Assembly: GCA_027335515.1 (NCBI GenBank)
Contig: DAHWHT010000074.1
Span: 1 to 5,821, forward strand
DNA length: 5,821 nucleotides
Source: Clostridia bacterium
GTDB taxonomy: Bacteria > Bacillota_E > RBS10-35 > JAJYVN01
Reading direction: 5' to 3'
In this document: in pieces, positions 1 through 5,253 of the stretch
Numbering within the stretch: position 1 is the first letter of the stretch
Layout of the letters: the number at the start of each line of letters is the position of its first letter
Notes under the pieces: model-generated
Databases searched by the model: none
Told to the model about the DNA's origin: nothing
Seen by the model: only the letters and a program-made list of their open reading frames with translations
Made by a program: the position numbers and the translations under genes

Positions 1-318
1 TTTTCACCCGCGCAGCATGCACTACAGTCTGTGCACGTATTGCATATTACACCGCCATCGCGGACAGCGCAAGGCGGTGCCTCCCAGGCGGCGCCCTCCC
101 GGCCCGGGTGGGCCCCTGCCCGGTAGCGGTGGGGTTGGCCCAGGGCGACCGGCGCAGGGCGGATGGCTCGGCGCGAACGGCGCAGGCTGCGGTTCGCCAG
201 GCAAGGCGGGCAACGGTGGACGCCGACCGGCCGCGGTCGGGTTCCGGGCGGGTCCCATACGGACCGGCCGCGCAGCGATCCGATGTACCGGGGAGGCGGT
301 GGTGCGGCGTACCGGCAC
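1..318. other. Non-coding stretch after nagZ, with small repeats
   Basis: No convincing gene lies here. Open frames exist on both strands, but they are Pro/Arg-rich, resemble no family I know and have lower third-position GC than the neighbouring genes. Visible structure: an AT-rich patch at about 20-55 in otherwise GC-rich DNA, with a possible leftward promoter (separate entry). There is a 7-bp perfect hairpin at 223-240 (arms CCGACCG and CGGTCGG, 4-base loop). An 11-base direct repeat, gaccggccgcg, occurs at 225-235 and 262-272. The hairpin lies about 80 bases past the stop of the glycosidase gene and has no T-tract, so it is not a classical terminator. A Rho-type or unrecognised terminator could be here. 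Confidence 0.6.
44..72 (-). promoter_or_regulatory. Possible leftward promoter at the window edge
   Basis: On the minus strand, TTGCGC (67-72) and TAATAT (44-49) are separated by exactly 17 bases. The -10 matches the TATAAT consensus at 4 of 6 positions and the -35 matches TTGACA at 3 of 6. AT-rich hexamers are scarce in this window, which makes the -10 stand out. Just downstream, at 18-35, TGCAC and GTGCA form a 5-bp dyad that could be an operator or a chance match. The gene it would serve lies left of the window and cannot be seen. The call rests on motif spacing only. Confidence 0.35.
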
Positions 319-1755
319 TCAGGGCCGGGGCAGACGGCCGGCGGGGACGAACCCCCCGACCGCGGCCGCGACCAAGGCCTCCAGGGAAGCGGGGGTCTCG
401 TCGTAGGCCAGAAGGATGCGCCCGGACGGCAAGGGTGCGGGCAGGGGCGGACCCACCAGGAGATGGCAGACGCCGTCCAGGCACACCCCGGCCAGGTCGC
501 CGTCCTGGGCAGGGCGCGCCTGCGGCCAGCGGGCACGGACCGCCTCCCGCAGGGCCACGGGACAGCGGGTCCCAAAGGTCCAGTGCGCGGGGTCACCGGA
601 AGGTCCGGGTCCGGCCCGCAGTTGCGTGATGCTGGCACGGGCCACCCGCCGCGCCAGGGACACGTCCGACGGCCGCCGCAGCAAATGCGGCGCGGCGGCC
701 CCGTCGGGCGCGGCGCCCCGACCGACCCGCCACCGCGCCTTGGCCGCGATCAGACGGCGGCAGGCCGCGTCCACCCGCACCCGGGGCAGACGCCCGGCGG
801 CCAGGGCGGCTCGGATGGCCGCCAGCGCCTGGCGTTGCTGCGTCGGGCCATGCGCCACCAACACGAGGTCGGCGCCTGCGGCAAGGGCCTGCACCGCCGC
901 GGCGCCGATGTCGCCGCCGACGGCCTGGAGGGCACCGGCCATACCCAGGGCGTCCGTCACCACCAGCCCGTCAAACCCCAGGACATCGCGGACCACCGCG
1001 TACGCCTCCGGTTCCAGGCTGGCCGGCAGCGGCCCCAGGGCGGGCACCCGCAGGTGGCCCATCATCAAGGACGCGGCACCCGCCCGCACCACGTGGTGGA
1101 AAGGCACCCATTCGCGGGCCTCGAACACGGCGCGTGCGGCCCGCAGCACCGGCAGCCCGTGGTGGCTGTCCACTTCCGTGTCCCCGTGGCCCGGGAAATG
1201 CTTGCCACAGGCGAGCACACCACCGTCCTGCAGCCCGGTGGCGAAGGCCGCCGCCATGGCGCCGCAGCCCTGCGGATCCGCCGCGAAGCAGCGGCTGCCC
1301 AGGGCGGGGTTGTCGCGGGACCAGAGGTCGCAGACCGGTGCCAGGTCCCAACACAGCCCCAGGGCCAGCAGCTGGCCGGCGGTGGCCCGGCCGACCGCCC
1401 GCGCCAGTTCGACGTCGCCAGCGGCCCCGAGCGCCATCGCCCCGGGCAGGGACGCCGGTCCAGGCGGCAGGCGCGCCACGCGGCCGCCTTCCTGGTCGGC
1501 GCCCAAAAGCAGCGGTTGCGCCGCCGGACTGCGCAGGGCCGCGCGCTGCAGGGCCGCACTGCGGTTGGCGGCAGCCGCCGGATCGCGCAGCGCCGAGGCG
1601 AAGCAGACGACGGCGTCGATGCCCTCCGCCACCAGCGCATCGGTCTGCGCCTCGTCTCCGGCCTCCTCACCCACCCCCAGGACGGCCGCCGCCGCCAGGT
1701 CGTCCGGCCAGGACTCCGGTGCGCCGTCCGGACCCGCGATCGGTACCGCCACCAC
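319..1755 (-). CDS. nagZ: GH3 family beta-N-acetylhexosaminidase (NagZ-like)
   Basis: A glycoside hydrolase family 3 enzyme of 478 residues. Known NagZ enzymes remove N-acetylglucosamine from muropeptides and other N-acetylglucosaminides during cell-wall turnover. Seen here: substrate-binding DQEGGR at 87-92; the DNPALGSRCF segment at 148-157; the NagZ signature KHFPGHGDTEVDSHHGLP at 185-202, carrying the Asp196/His198 acid-base dyad; and the nucleophile Asp268 in VTDALGM. All catalytic residues are intact. A short C-terminal region (about 341-478) ends in an AYDETPASLEAL...GRLP stretch typical of the GH3 C-terminal domain, so a reduced second domain is present. No signal peptide is seen, so a cytoplasmic location and a recycling role are inferred. 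The GTG at 1755 is chosen because GGGGGTGGGG precedes it; the frame stays open upstream into the HAD gene, and the adjacent GTG at 1752 is an alternative. It follows the HAD gene by 58 bases, probably in one transcript. Confidence 0.85.
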   Translation of the reverse strand: MVAVPIAGPDGAPESWPDDLAAAAVLGVGEEAGDEAQTDALVAEGIDAVVCFASALRDPAAAANRSAALQRAALRSPAAQPLLLGADQEGGRVARLPPGPASLPGAMALGAAGDVELARAVGRATAGQLLALGLCWDLAPVCDLWSRDNPALGSRCFAADPQGCGAMAAAFATGLQDGGVLACGKHFPGHGDTEVDSHHGLPVLRAARAVFEAREWVPFHHVVRAGAASLMMGHLRVPALGPLPASLEPEAYAVVRDVLGFDGLVVTDALGMAGALQAVGGDIGAAAVQALAAGADLVLVAHGPTQQRQALAAIRAALAAGRLPRVRVDAACRRLIAAKARWRVGRGAAPDGAAAPHLLRRPSDVSLARRVARASITQLRAGPGPSGDPAHWTFGTRCPVALREAVRARWPQARPAQDGDLAGVCLDGVCHLLVGPPLPAPLPSGRILLAYDETPASLEALVAAAVGGFVPAGRLPRP

Positions 1756-1813
1756 GCCCCACCCCCGCTCGTGCCGGCGGTCGCCCCGGGCGGGCCGCCG
1801 CTTGCCCCGCGGC

Positions 1814-2602
1814 CTACAGCGCGAAGCGACGCATGGCCTCGGCGACCCCACGGCCGCACGGAGCCGCACAGACGTAGTCGGCCGCCGCGCGCAGTGCCGG
1901 GCTGGCATTGGCGACGGCGACGCCCACCCCCGCATAGGTAACCATGGGCAGGTCGTTTTCCGCGTCGCCCACCGCCATCACCGCCGCTGCGTCCAGGCCC
2001 AGCGCCGCGGCCAGGCGCGCCAGCGCAACCCCCTTGTCCACCCCGGCCCCCACAATCTCAAGGTAGTGGGGGTAGGAGTGGGAAAGGGCCACCGCCCCGG
2101 CCGCCACCCCGGCAACCGCCGCCCGCACCTCCGGTTGGCGTTCGGCCGGTTCGATCACCAGCAGCTTGGTCGGTTGCCGCTCGGGAAAAAGCGCAGCCTG
2201 GGGGTCCACGGTGTAGGCGACCCCGGCCAGGGCGGCGTAGGCGTCGGCGCGCGGATCGGCGGCCGAAACGAAGAGTTCGTCGCCCAGGTAGCACTGGAGA
2301 AAGTAGCCACGCTCCTGGCACAGCCGTCCGATGGCGTGGGCCGCCGCCAGGGGGACCCCCTGGCTCCACCCACCCCCGTCGGTCAGGCGCACCGCGCCAC
2401 CGTTATACGCCAAGAGCGGCCCTTCGATCCCCAGCCGCCTTTGCACCCCGGCGGCCGAACGCAACATGCGCCCGGTGGCCAGGGTGACCTGCACCCCGGC
2501 CGCCGCCACCTGCCGCAGCACGCCGGGCAGTTCGGTCGCAATCTCCGTCCCCGGACCGAGAACCGTCCCGTCCAGATCCAGGGCCACCAACCGGATCGCC
2601 AC
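1814..2602 (-). CDS. Cof-type HAD-superfamily phosphatase
   Basis: A 262-residue haloacid dehalogenase-type hydrolase of the Cof/YwpJ (subfamily IIB) group. These enzymes dephosphorylate sugar phosphates, flavin mononucleotide and similar small metabolites in the cytoplasm. All four motifs are present: the nucleophile and acid in DLDGT (Asp9, Asp11), Thr43 in LATGR, Lys190 in VDKG, and the metal-binding GDAEND (Asp213, Asp217). The YNGG at 66-69 and the region between about 80 and 185 correspond to the C2 cap of this group. The GTG at 2602 is chosen because AAGGGGGG (2611-2618) lies 8 bases upstream and the conserved VALDLDGT follows at once; the frame stays open 16 codons further to 2650 but that stretch is Gly/Arg-rich and not conserved in character. 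It sits 100 bases after the YvlD-like gene and 58 before the glycosidase, so co-transcription is likely. The substrate cannot be told from sequence; a role on amino-sugar phosphates is only suggested by the neighbour. Confidence 0.88.
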   Translation of the reverse strand: MAIRLVALDLDGTVLGPGTEIATELPGVLRQVAAAGVQVTLATGRMLRSAAGVQRRLGIEGPLLAYNGGAVRLTDGGGWSQGVPLAAAHAIGRLCQERGYFLQCYLGDELFVSAADPRADAYAALAGVAYTVDPQAALFPERQPTKLLVIEPAERQPEVRAAVAGVAAGAVALSHSYPHYLEIVGAGVDKGVALARLAAALGLDAAAVMAVGDAENDLPMVTYAGVGVAVANASPALRAAADYVCAAPCGRGVAEAMRRFAL

Positions 2603-2610
2603 CGACCCGC

Positions 2611-2618
2611 CCCCCCTT
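2611..2618 (-). promoter_or_regulatory. Ribosome binding site deciding the HAD start
   Basis: AAGGGGGG on the minus strand lies 8 bases before the GTG at 2602. It supports that start over the longer open frame beginning at 2650. Confidence 0.6.
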
Positions 2619-2702
2619 GCGCGGCCCCCGCCGGGCACGCGCGCCACCACCCCAATCGTACCCCGCGCACCGGGCGGCGGCCATGCGGCCCCTCGCCGAC
2701 CC

Positions 2703-3038
2703 TCAGGGGATCAGACGGGTCAAGACGAAGCTGATCAGGCTCAGGACCACCGCGCCCACCAGCGCCGACCCGAAACCACGCACCACAAAGCCGGGCACGA
2801 CGGCGCTGACCAAAAGCAGCATGACGGCGTTGACGACGAAGGTGAACAGGCCGAGGGTCAGGATGTTGAGCGGCAGGGTGAGGAGCAAGAGCAACGGACG
2901 GATCACCGCGTTGGCGATTCCAAGGACGGCCGCGGCGATCAGCGTGGCGCCGATGCCGCGCAGCGAGACCCCGGGCAGCGCCAGCGCCGTCAGATACAGG
3001 GCCAGCGCATTCACGAGCCAGCGCACGATCACTCGCAT
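2703..3038 (-). CDS. YvlD-type four-helix membrane protein (phage holin family 4_2 fold)
   Basis: A 111-residue, very hydrophobic protein of the family annotated as 'phage holin family protein' or mycobacterial four-TM holin-like (Pfam Phage_holin_4_2), which includes B. subtilis YvlD. Four membrane segments can be drawn at about 5-23, 28-50, 51-77 and 86-108. The family hallmark is present in the middle: ANAVIRP, then LLTLPLNILTLGLFTFVVNAV. Despite the name, most members are chromosomal and have no shown lysis role; in B. subtilis the gene sits with the DUF4097 gene yvlB and a PspC gene. The ATG at 3038 has GGGGGAGG a few bases upstream. It is the first gene of a minus-strand unit with the HAD and glycosidase genes, and is divergent from the small plus-strand gene at 3235. 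The promoter is unclear: a perfect TTGACA lies at 3100-3105 but no good -10 follows it. Confidence 0.85.
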   Translation of the reverse strand: MRVIVRWLVNALALYLTALALPGVSLRGIGATLIAAAVLGIANAVIRPLLLLLTLPLNILTLGLFTFVVNAVMLLLVSAVVPGFVVRGFGSALVGAVVLSLISFVLTRLIP

Positions 3039-3090
3039 CGCCTCCCCCGCGGTCTTGCGGCTCCCGGCCGTTCCCCCGCCAACGCCGGCC

Positions 3091-3123
3091 GCCGTCCGGT
3101 GTCAATCTATCCCACCGGACGGC
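3091..3123. repeat. Perfect 11-bp inverted repeat in the divergent gap
   Basis: Arms GCCGTCCGGTG (3091-3101) and CACCGGACGGC (3113-3123) are perfectly complementary and enclose an 11-base AT-richer loop, TCAATCTATCC. Neither side is followed by a T-tract, so it is not a standard terminator for either strand. It lies between the start of the YvlD-like gene (3038) and the start of the small plus-strand gene (3235). A minus-strand TTGACA (3100-3105) overlaps the left arm and the loop. An operator for a dimeric regulator, or an RNA hairpin in a leader, are the likely readings. Confidence 0.6.
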
Positions 3124-3216
3124 ACAGCGACCACCGCCTCCGCCCCGTACATCAGGAGGGCGTTGGGCGGGCATTCTGCCTGCAGGCCGGAACCGTCAGC
3201 GTACGGTGCGGGCCAC

Positions 3217-3224
3217 AAAGGGGG
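3217..3224 (+). promoter_or_regulatory. Ribosome binding site of the small plus-strand gene
   Basis: AAAGGGGG lies 10 bases before the GTG at 3235. It decides that start. The only rival is the TTG at 3163, in the same frame, which has an AGGAGG (3154-3159) only three bases away, too close to be efficient. Confidence 0.55.
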
Positions 3225-3234
3225 AACCACAGAG

Positions 3235-3504
3235 GTGCACCTCTTGGGCGGCTGGATAGCGGCAACCGGCGGCGCTCTGAACCTTTCCACCACCGTGGCG
3301 GCGACGACCGGAAACATCTGGTGGTGGGTGCTGGGCATTGCGGCCATCGTCGGACTGGTTTGGTGGTGGGCGGCAGCCAGCGGCAGCGCACAGCGCACCA
3401 CGGCCGGCGGACCCGCCGACCCGGCCAACCACGACGACCGCGACGGCGATCCGGGGCAGGCCGACAGCCCGCCGCCATCCGGGGACGGCGGCGGACAGGG
3501 CTAA
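3235..3504 (+). CDS. Small single-span membrane protein with Trp belts, unknown function
   Basis: I do not recognise this 89-residue protein. Seen: a short neutral N-terminus; one hydrophobic segment at 29-48 bounded at both ends by three tryptophans (29-31 and 43-45), like aromatic belts at membrane interfaces; then a hydrophilic tail (49-89) rich in Gly, Pro and Asp, with seven Asp and only two Arg. There are no cysteines and no recognisable enzyme motif. Support for a real gene: a spaced ribosome binding site, G/C at about 84% of third positions, a clear membrane segment, and a stop codon interlocked with that of the DUF4097 gene (CTAA, 3501-3504). It is the only plus-strand gene in the window, convergent with the DUF4097 gene and divergent from the YvlD-like gene, so a link to envelope stress is inferred from position alone. 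Orientation in the membrane is not decidable, since charged residues near the segment are few. No clear promoter was found upstream. Confidence 0.6.
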   Translation: MHLLGGWIAATGGALNLSTTVAATTGNIWWWVLGIAAIVGLVWWWAAASGSAQRTTAGGPADPANHDDRDGDPGQADSPPPSGDGGGQG

Positions 3505-4682
3505 CGGGCGTCCGCCGCCTGAAAGCGAATCCCTCCGTTGCTCGTCTGCAGGGCCAGTCGGCAGCGGGCGGATGCCTGTTCCCAATCCGGAGAACGCCAC
3601 CGCAGGCTGGCCCGACCGGCGTAGCGGGGCGCGGACGGCTGGGGTGCCTCCGGCCCCAGCCCGGCGGCGTCGATGCGCCCGTTGCTGGTGTTCGCCTCCA
3701 CGTCCATGGCCGCGGCGCCCGCCAGGGTCAGGTCGATGCCGCCGTTGCTGGTGGAGGCGTTGACATCGACCTGCACCCCGTCCGCCAGGGCGACGGTGAT
3801 CGCGCCGTTGCTCGTACGCAGCACGGCGCGCCCGCAGAGCCCATCGACCTCGATACGGCCGTTGCTCGTCACCGCGGTGAGGTCCTCCAGTGTGCCGCCG
3901 GTCGCGCTCACACGCCCGTTGCTCGTCTCCAGACGCAGGCCGCGCAGGTGGAGCCCCAGGGCCTCGACGCGACCGTTGCCGCTGCGGACCACGCCTCCCC
4001 ACACCGCCGACCGCGGCAGGTCGGCCTCGATGGACAGCCCCCCGGGCCAGACGCCGATATCCGAGGCCGGCCGCACCACGACCTGGCGGTCCAGCACCTC
4101 GGCGGAGATGGCGGCCGCGAGGCGGCGGGCCTGCTCCTCGCTCGGGGCGTGCACGGTCTTGCGCAGCACCAGGCGCACCCGCGTGCCATCCCAGGCGCGC
4201 AGCGTGACCCGCCCGTTCCACGCCTCCAGATCCAGCCCCGCCGGTCCGTCGTCCCCTTCCAGTTCGCCCTCGACGACGTCCTCAAAATGGTGGCCGGCGC
4301 CGAGGTTGCCCCAGCCGACCCGCGCCGCTCCCTCCAGCCAATCGGGCAGGTTGGTGAAGATCCGCCCCACGTTCTCCCCGATCTGCTCCGCCGTCCGTGC
4401 CGCCTGACCGGCCGCCCGGCCCGCCAGGGCATCGGCGCGGCGGGCCCAGAACTCGGCCGAACGCCGTCCCTGTTGGGCGGCACGCTGCGCCCGCTGCGCG
4501 GCCTGCTCGACCCAGTCGGCGGACCGGCGGCCGCTTTGACCCACCGGCGGCTCCCCTTCGCCCAGGGCGCGCAGCAGTTCCGCAGCCTCGGCCGCGGTGA
4601 TCCGCCCCGCCTCCAGCAACCGCAGCACCACCAACCGCTCTGCCGCCGGACCCGCTTCCGTCGGATCGCCGCGATCCGCCAT
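3501..4682 (-). CDS. SHOCT-like / DUF4097 ('toastrack') protein, YvlB-like
   Basis: A 393-residue relative of B. subtilis YvlB and of enterococcal LiaX, families tied to the cell-envelope stress response. Domains in order: a SHOCT-like helical hairpin at about 13-40 (ERLVVLRLLEAGRITAAEAA); an amphipathic Ala/Arg/Gln-rich helix at about 50-105 with a 21-residue internal repeat (GRRSADW, GRRSAEFW); and a DUF4097 beta-ladder from about 133 to the end. The ladder has NG turns at Asn156, 236, 255, 274, 292, 313, 334 and 382, most written TSNG followed by R, G or A, then I or V. Spacing in the core is 18-21 residues, one turn of a beta-solenoid. No signal peptide or membrane span is seen. The ATG at 4682 is chosen since the hairpin follows and G-rich sequence precedes it; the frame stays open further upstream into the DUF2089 gene. 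It follows that gene by 76 bases, likely in one operon, and its stop overlaps that of the opposing small gene. A scaffold or sensor role is inferred from the family. Confidence 0.85.
   Translation of the reverse strand: MADRGDPTEAGPAAERLVVLRLLEAGRITAAEAAELLRALGEGEPPVGQSGRRSADWVEQAAQRAQRAAQQGRRSAEFWARRADALAGRAAGQAARTAEQIGENVGRIFTNLPDWLEGAARVGWGNLGAGHHFEDVVEGELEGDDGPAGLDLEAWNGRVTLRAWDGTRVRLVLRKTVHAPSEEQARRLAAAISAEVLDRQVVVRPASDIGVWPGGLSIEADLPRSAVWGGVVRSGNGRVEALGLHLRGLRLETSNGRVSATGGTLEDLTAVTSNGRIEVDGLCGRAVLRTSNGAITVALADGVQVDVNASTSNGGIDLTLAGAAAMDVEANTSNGRIDAAGLGPEAPQPSAPRYAGRASLRWRSPDWEQASARCRLALQTSNGGIRFQAADAR
3535..3984 (-). repeat. DNA-level repeat encoding the TSNG turns
   Basis: On the plus strand, CCGTTGCT followed by CGT or GGT recurs at 3535, 3679, 3742, 3805, 3859 and 3916, with a diverged copy (CCGTTGCC) at 3973. 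Read on the minus strand it encodes the Ser-Asn-Gly-(Arg/Gly/Ala) turns of the DUF4097 ladder. Spacing is 54-63 bases in the regular part. The codons used for the turn are nearly the same each time (AGC AAC GG), consistent with internal duplication or strong codon preference. Confidence 0.8.
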
Positions 4683-4758
4683 GGTCCACCCATCCCCCCA
4701 TACGGTCCGGGCCGCCCCGGTCGTCCGTGGTCGCCACCCGACCGGCCCCGGCAGCGGA

Positions 4759-5169
4759 TCAGGAACCGTCCGCGGCATCGGGATTGGGGATCTCGCCGCG
4801 CAACCGGGCCGCCGCCTCGACCGCGCCGATTTCCCCGCGCTCCAGCGCCGCAAGCACGGCGCGCCGCTCCCCCGCATCCGGTACCGGCGGGCCATCCCCC
4901 TGCGCGCCGAGACCCAGGGTCTCCAAGAGGGCGTCCAGCCGGGCGCGCACCGCCGGATAGGAGAGGCTGAGCGTGCGCTCGACCTCCCGCAGGTTGCCCC
5001 GACTGCGCAGAAACACCTCCAGGAAGCCGGCCTGCTCCGGGGCCAGGGCATCGTAGGGCGATGGCGCGAAGCGGCCTTCCACCGCGGTATCGCACTGCGG
5101 ACACTGCAGACGCCGCACCGCCAGCGCACCGCCGCACGCCGGACAACGGCCAACGGGGGTCAGTTCCAT
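4759..5169 (-). CDS. DUF2089 zinc-ribbon / helix-turn-helix protein, putative regulator
   Basis: A 136-residue DUF2089 protein. An N-terminal zinc ribbon uses Cys9, Cys12, Cys23 and Cys26 (CPAC...CPQC). A conserved helical region follows at about 42-86 (SPYDALAPEQAGFLEVFLRSRGNLREVERTL, then SYPAVRARLDALLETLG), which looks like a helix-turn-helix domain. The C-terminal part at about 99-124 (ERRAVLAALERGEIGAVEAA) is a SHOCT-like hairpin, close to the one at the start of the DUF4097 protein downstream. The family is common in Bacillota and is usually taken as a transcription factor; that function is inferred. The ATG at 5169 is preferred over the GTG at 5184: GGTGG and GGAAGG lie directly upstream, and the promoter at 5190-5218 would start transcription near 5183, after or at that GTG. 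It is the first gene of the unit with DUF4097 and may regulate it. Confidence 0.87.
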   Translation of the reverse strand: MELTPVGRCPACGGALAVRRLQCPQCDTAVEGRFAPSPYDALAPEQAGFLEVFLRSRGNLREVERTLSLSYPAVRARLDALLETLGLGAQGDGPPVPDAGERRAVLAALERGEIGAVEAAARLRGEIPNPDAADGS

Positions 5170-5189
5170 CCTTCCACCACCCACGCGCC

Positions 5190-5218
5190 ATCGTATGCCG
5201 TCAGATACGTATCGTCAA
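5190..5218 (-). promoter_or_regulatory. Sigma-A-like promoter for the DUF2089-DUF4097 unit
   Basis: On the minus strand, TTGACG (5213-5218) and TACGAT (5190-5195) are exactly 17 bases apart, matching consensus at 5 of 6 and 4 of 6 positions. Transcription would begin near 5183, giving a leader of about 14 bases before the ATG at 5169. The spacer contains the perfect palindrome GATACGTATC (5204-5213), flanked by a direct repeat of TGACG (minus strand; 5213-5217 and 5199-5203). Such a palindrome between -35 and -10 is a plausible operator, possibly for autoregulation by DUF2089. Confidence 0.65.
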
Positions 5219-5227
5219 TGCGGACAT

Positions 5228-5245
5228 CAACATTGTTGCGCGCAA
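5228..5245. repeat. Two overlapping small dyads in the uvrC to DUF2089 gap
   Basis: CAACA-T-TGTTG (5228-5238) and the perfect 10-base palindrome TTGCGCGCAA (5236-5245) overlap, just upstream of the promoter at 5190-5218 and just past the uvrC stop. No T-tract follows, so a uvrC terminator is not supported. They may be binding sites or chance. Confidence 0.35.
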
Positions 5246-5253
5246 GTGGTCGT

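Noticed and set aside
22..318. 98-codon minus-strand frame starting GTG right after the glycosidase stop
   Set aside because: More than a quarter proline, no ribosome binding site, lower third-position GC (about 72%) than its neighbours, and it runs through the promoter-like AT-rich patch.
163..1941. Long open frame on the plus strand (592 codons), antisense to the glycosidase gene
   Set aside because: Long stop-free antisense frames are expected in such GC-rich DNA. The product is Gly/Arg/Gln-rich with no family character, while the minus-strand frame has intact GH3 motifs.
2703..3038. Prophage or lysis cassette, suggested by the 'holin' family name
   Set aside because: No endolysin, integrase or other phage gene is nearby; YvlD-type members of this family are ordinary chromosomal genes next to DUF4097 genes.
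3077..3105. Promoter from the perfect minus-strand TTGACA upstream of the YvlD-like gene
   Set aside because: At 16-18 base spacing the -10 candidates (such as TTGGCG) do not resemble TATAAT, so I list only the inverted repeat and not a promoter.
3102..3428. 108-codon minus-strand frame opposite the small membrane gene
   Set aside because: Its sequence has no coherent membrane or globular pattern and it would run over the inverted repeat; the plus-strand reading gives a clean membrane segment, a ribosome binding site and an interlocked stop.
4707..4720. Small hairpin CCGGG-ccgc-CCCGG between DUF2089 and DUF4097 genes
   Set aside because: Only five base pairs and no T-tract; hairpins this short are frequent by chance in this composition.
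2331..4970. Very long plus-strand open frame (879 codons) across four genes
   Set aside because: It crosses the HAD, YvlD-like, DUF4097 and DUF2089 genes in antisense and has no domain-like sequence; it is a composition artefact.
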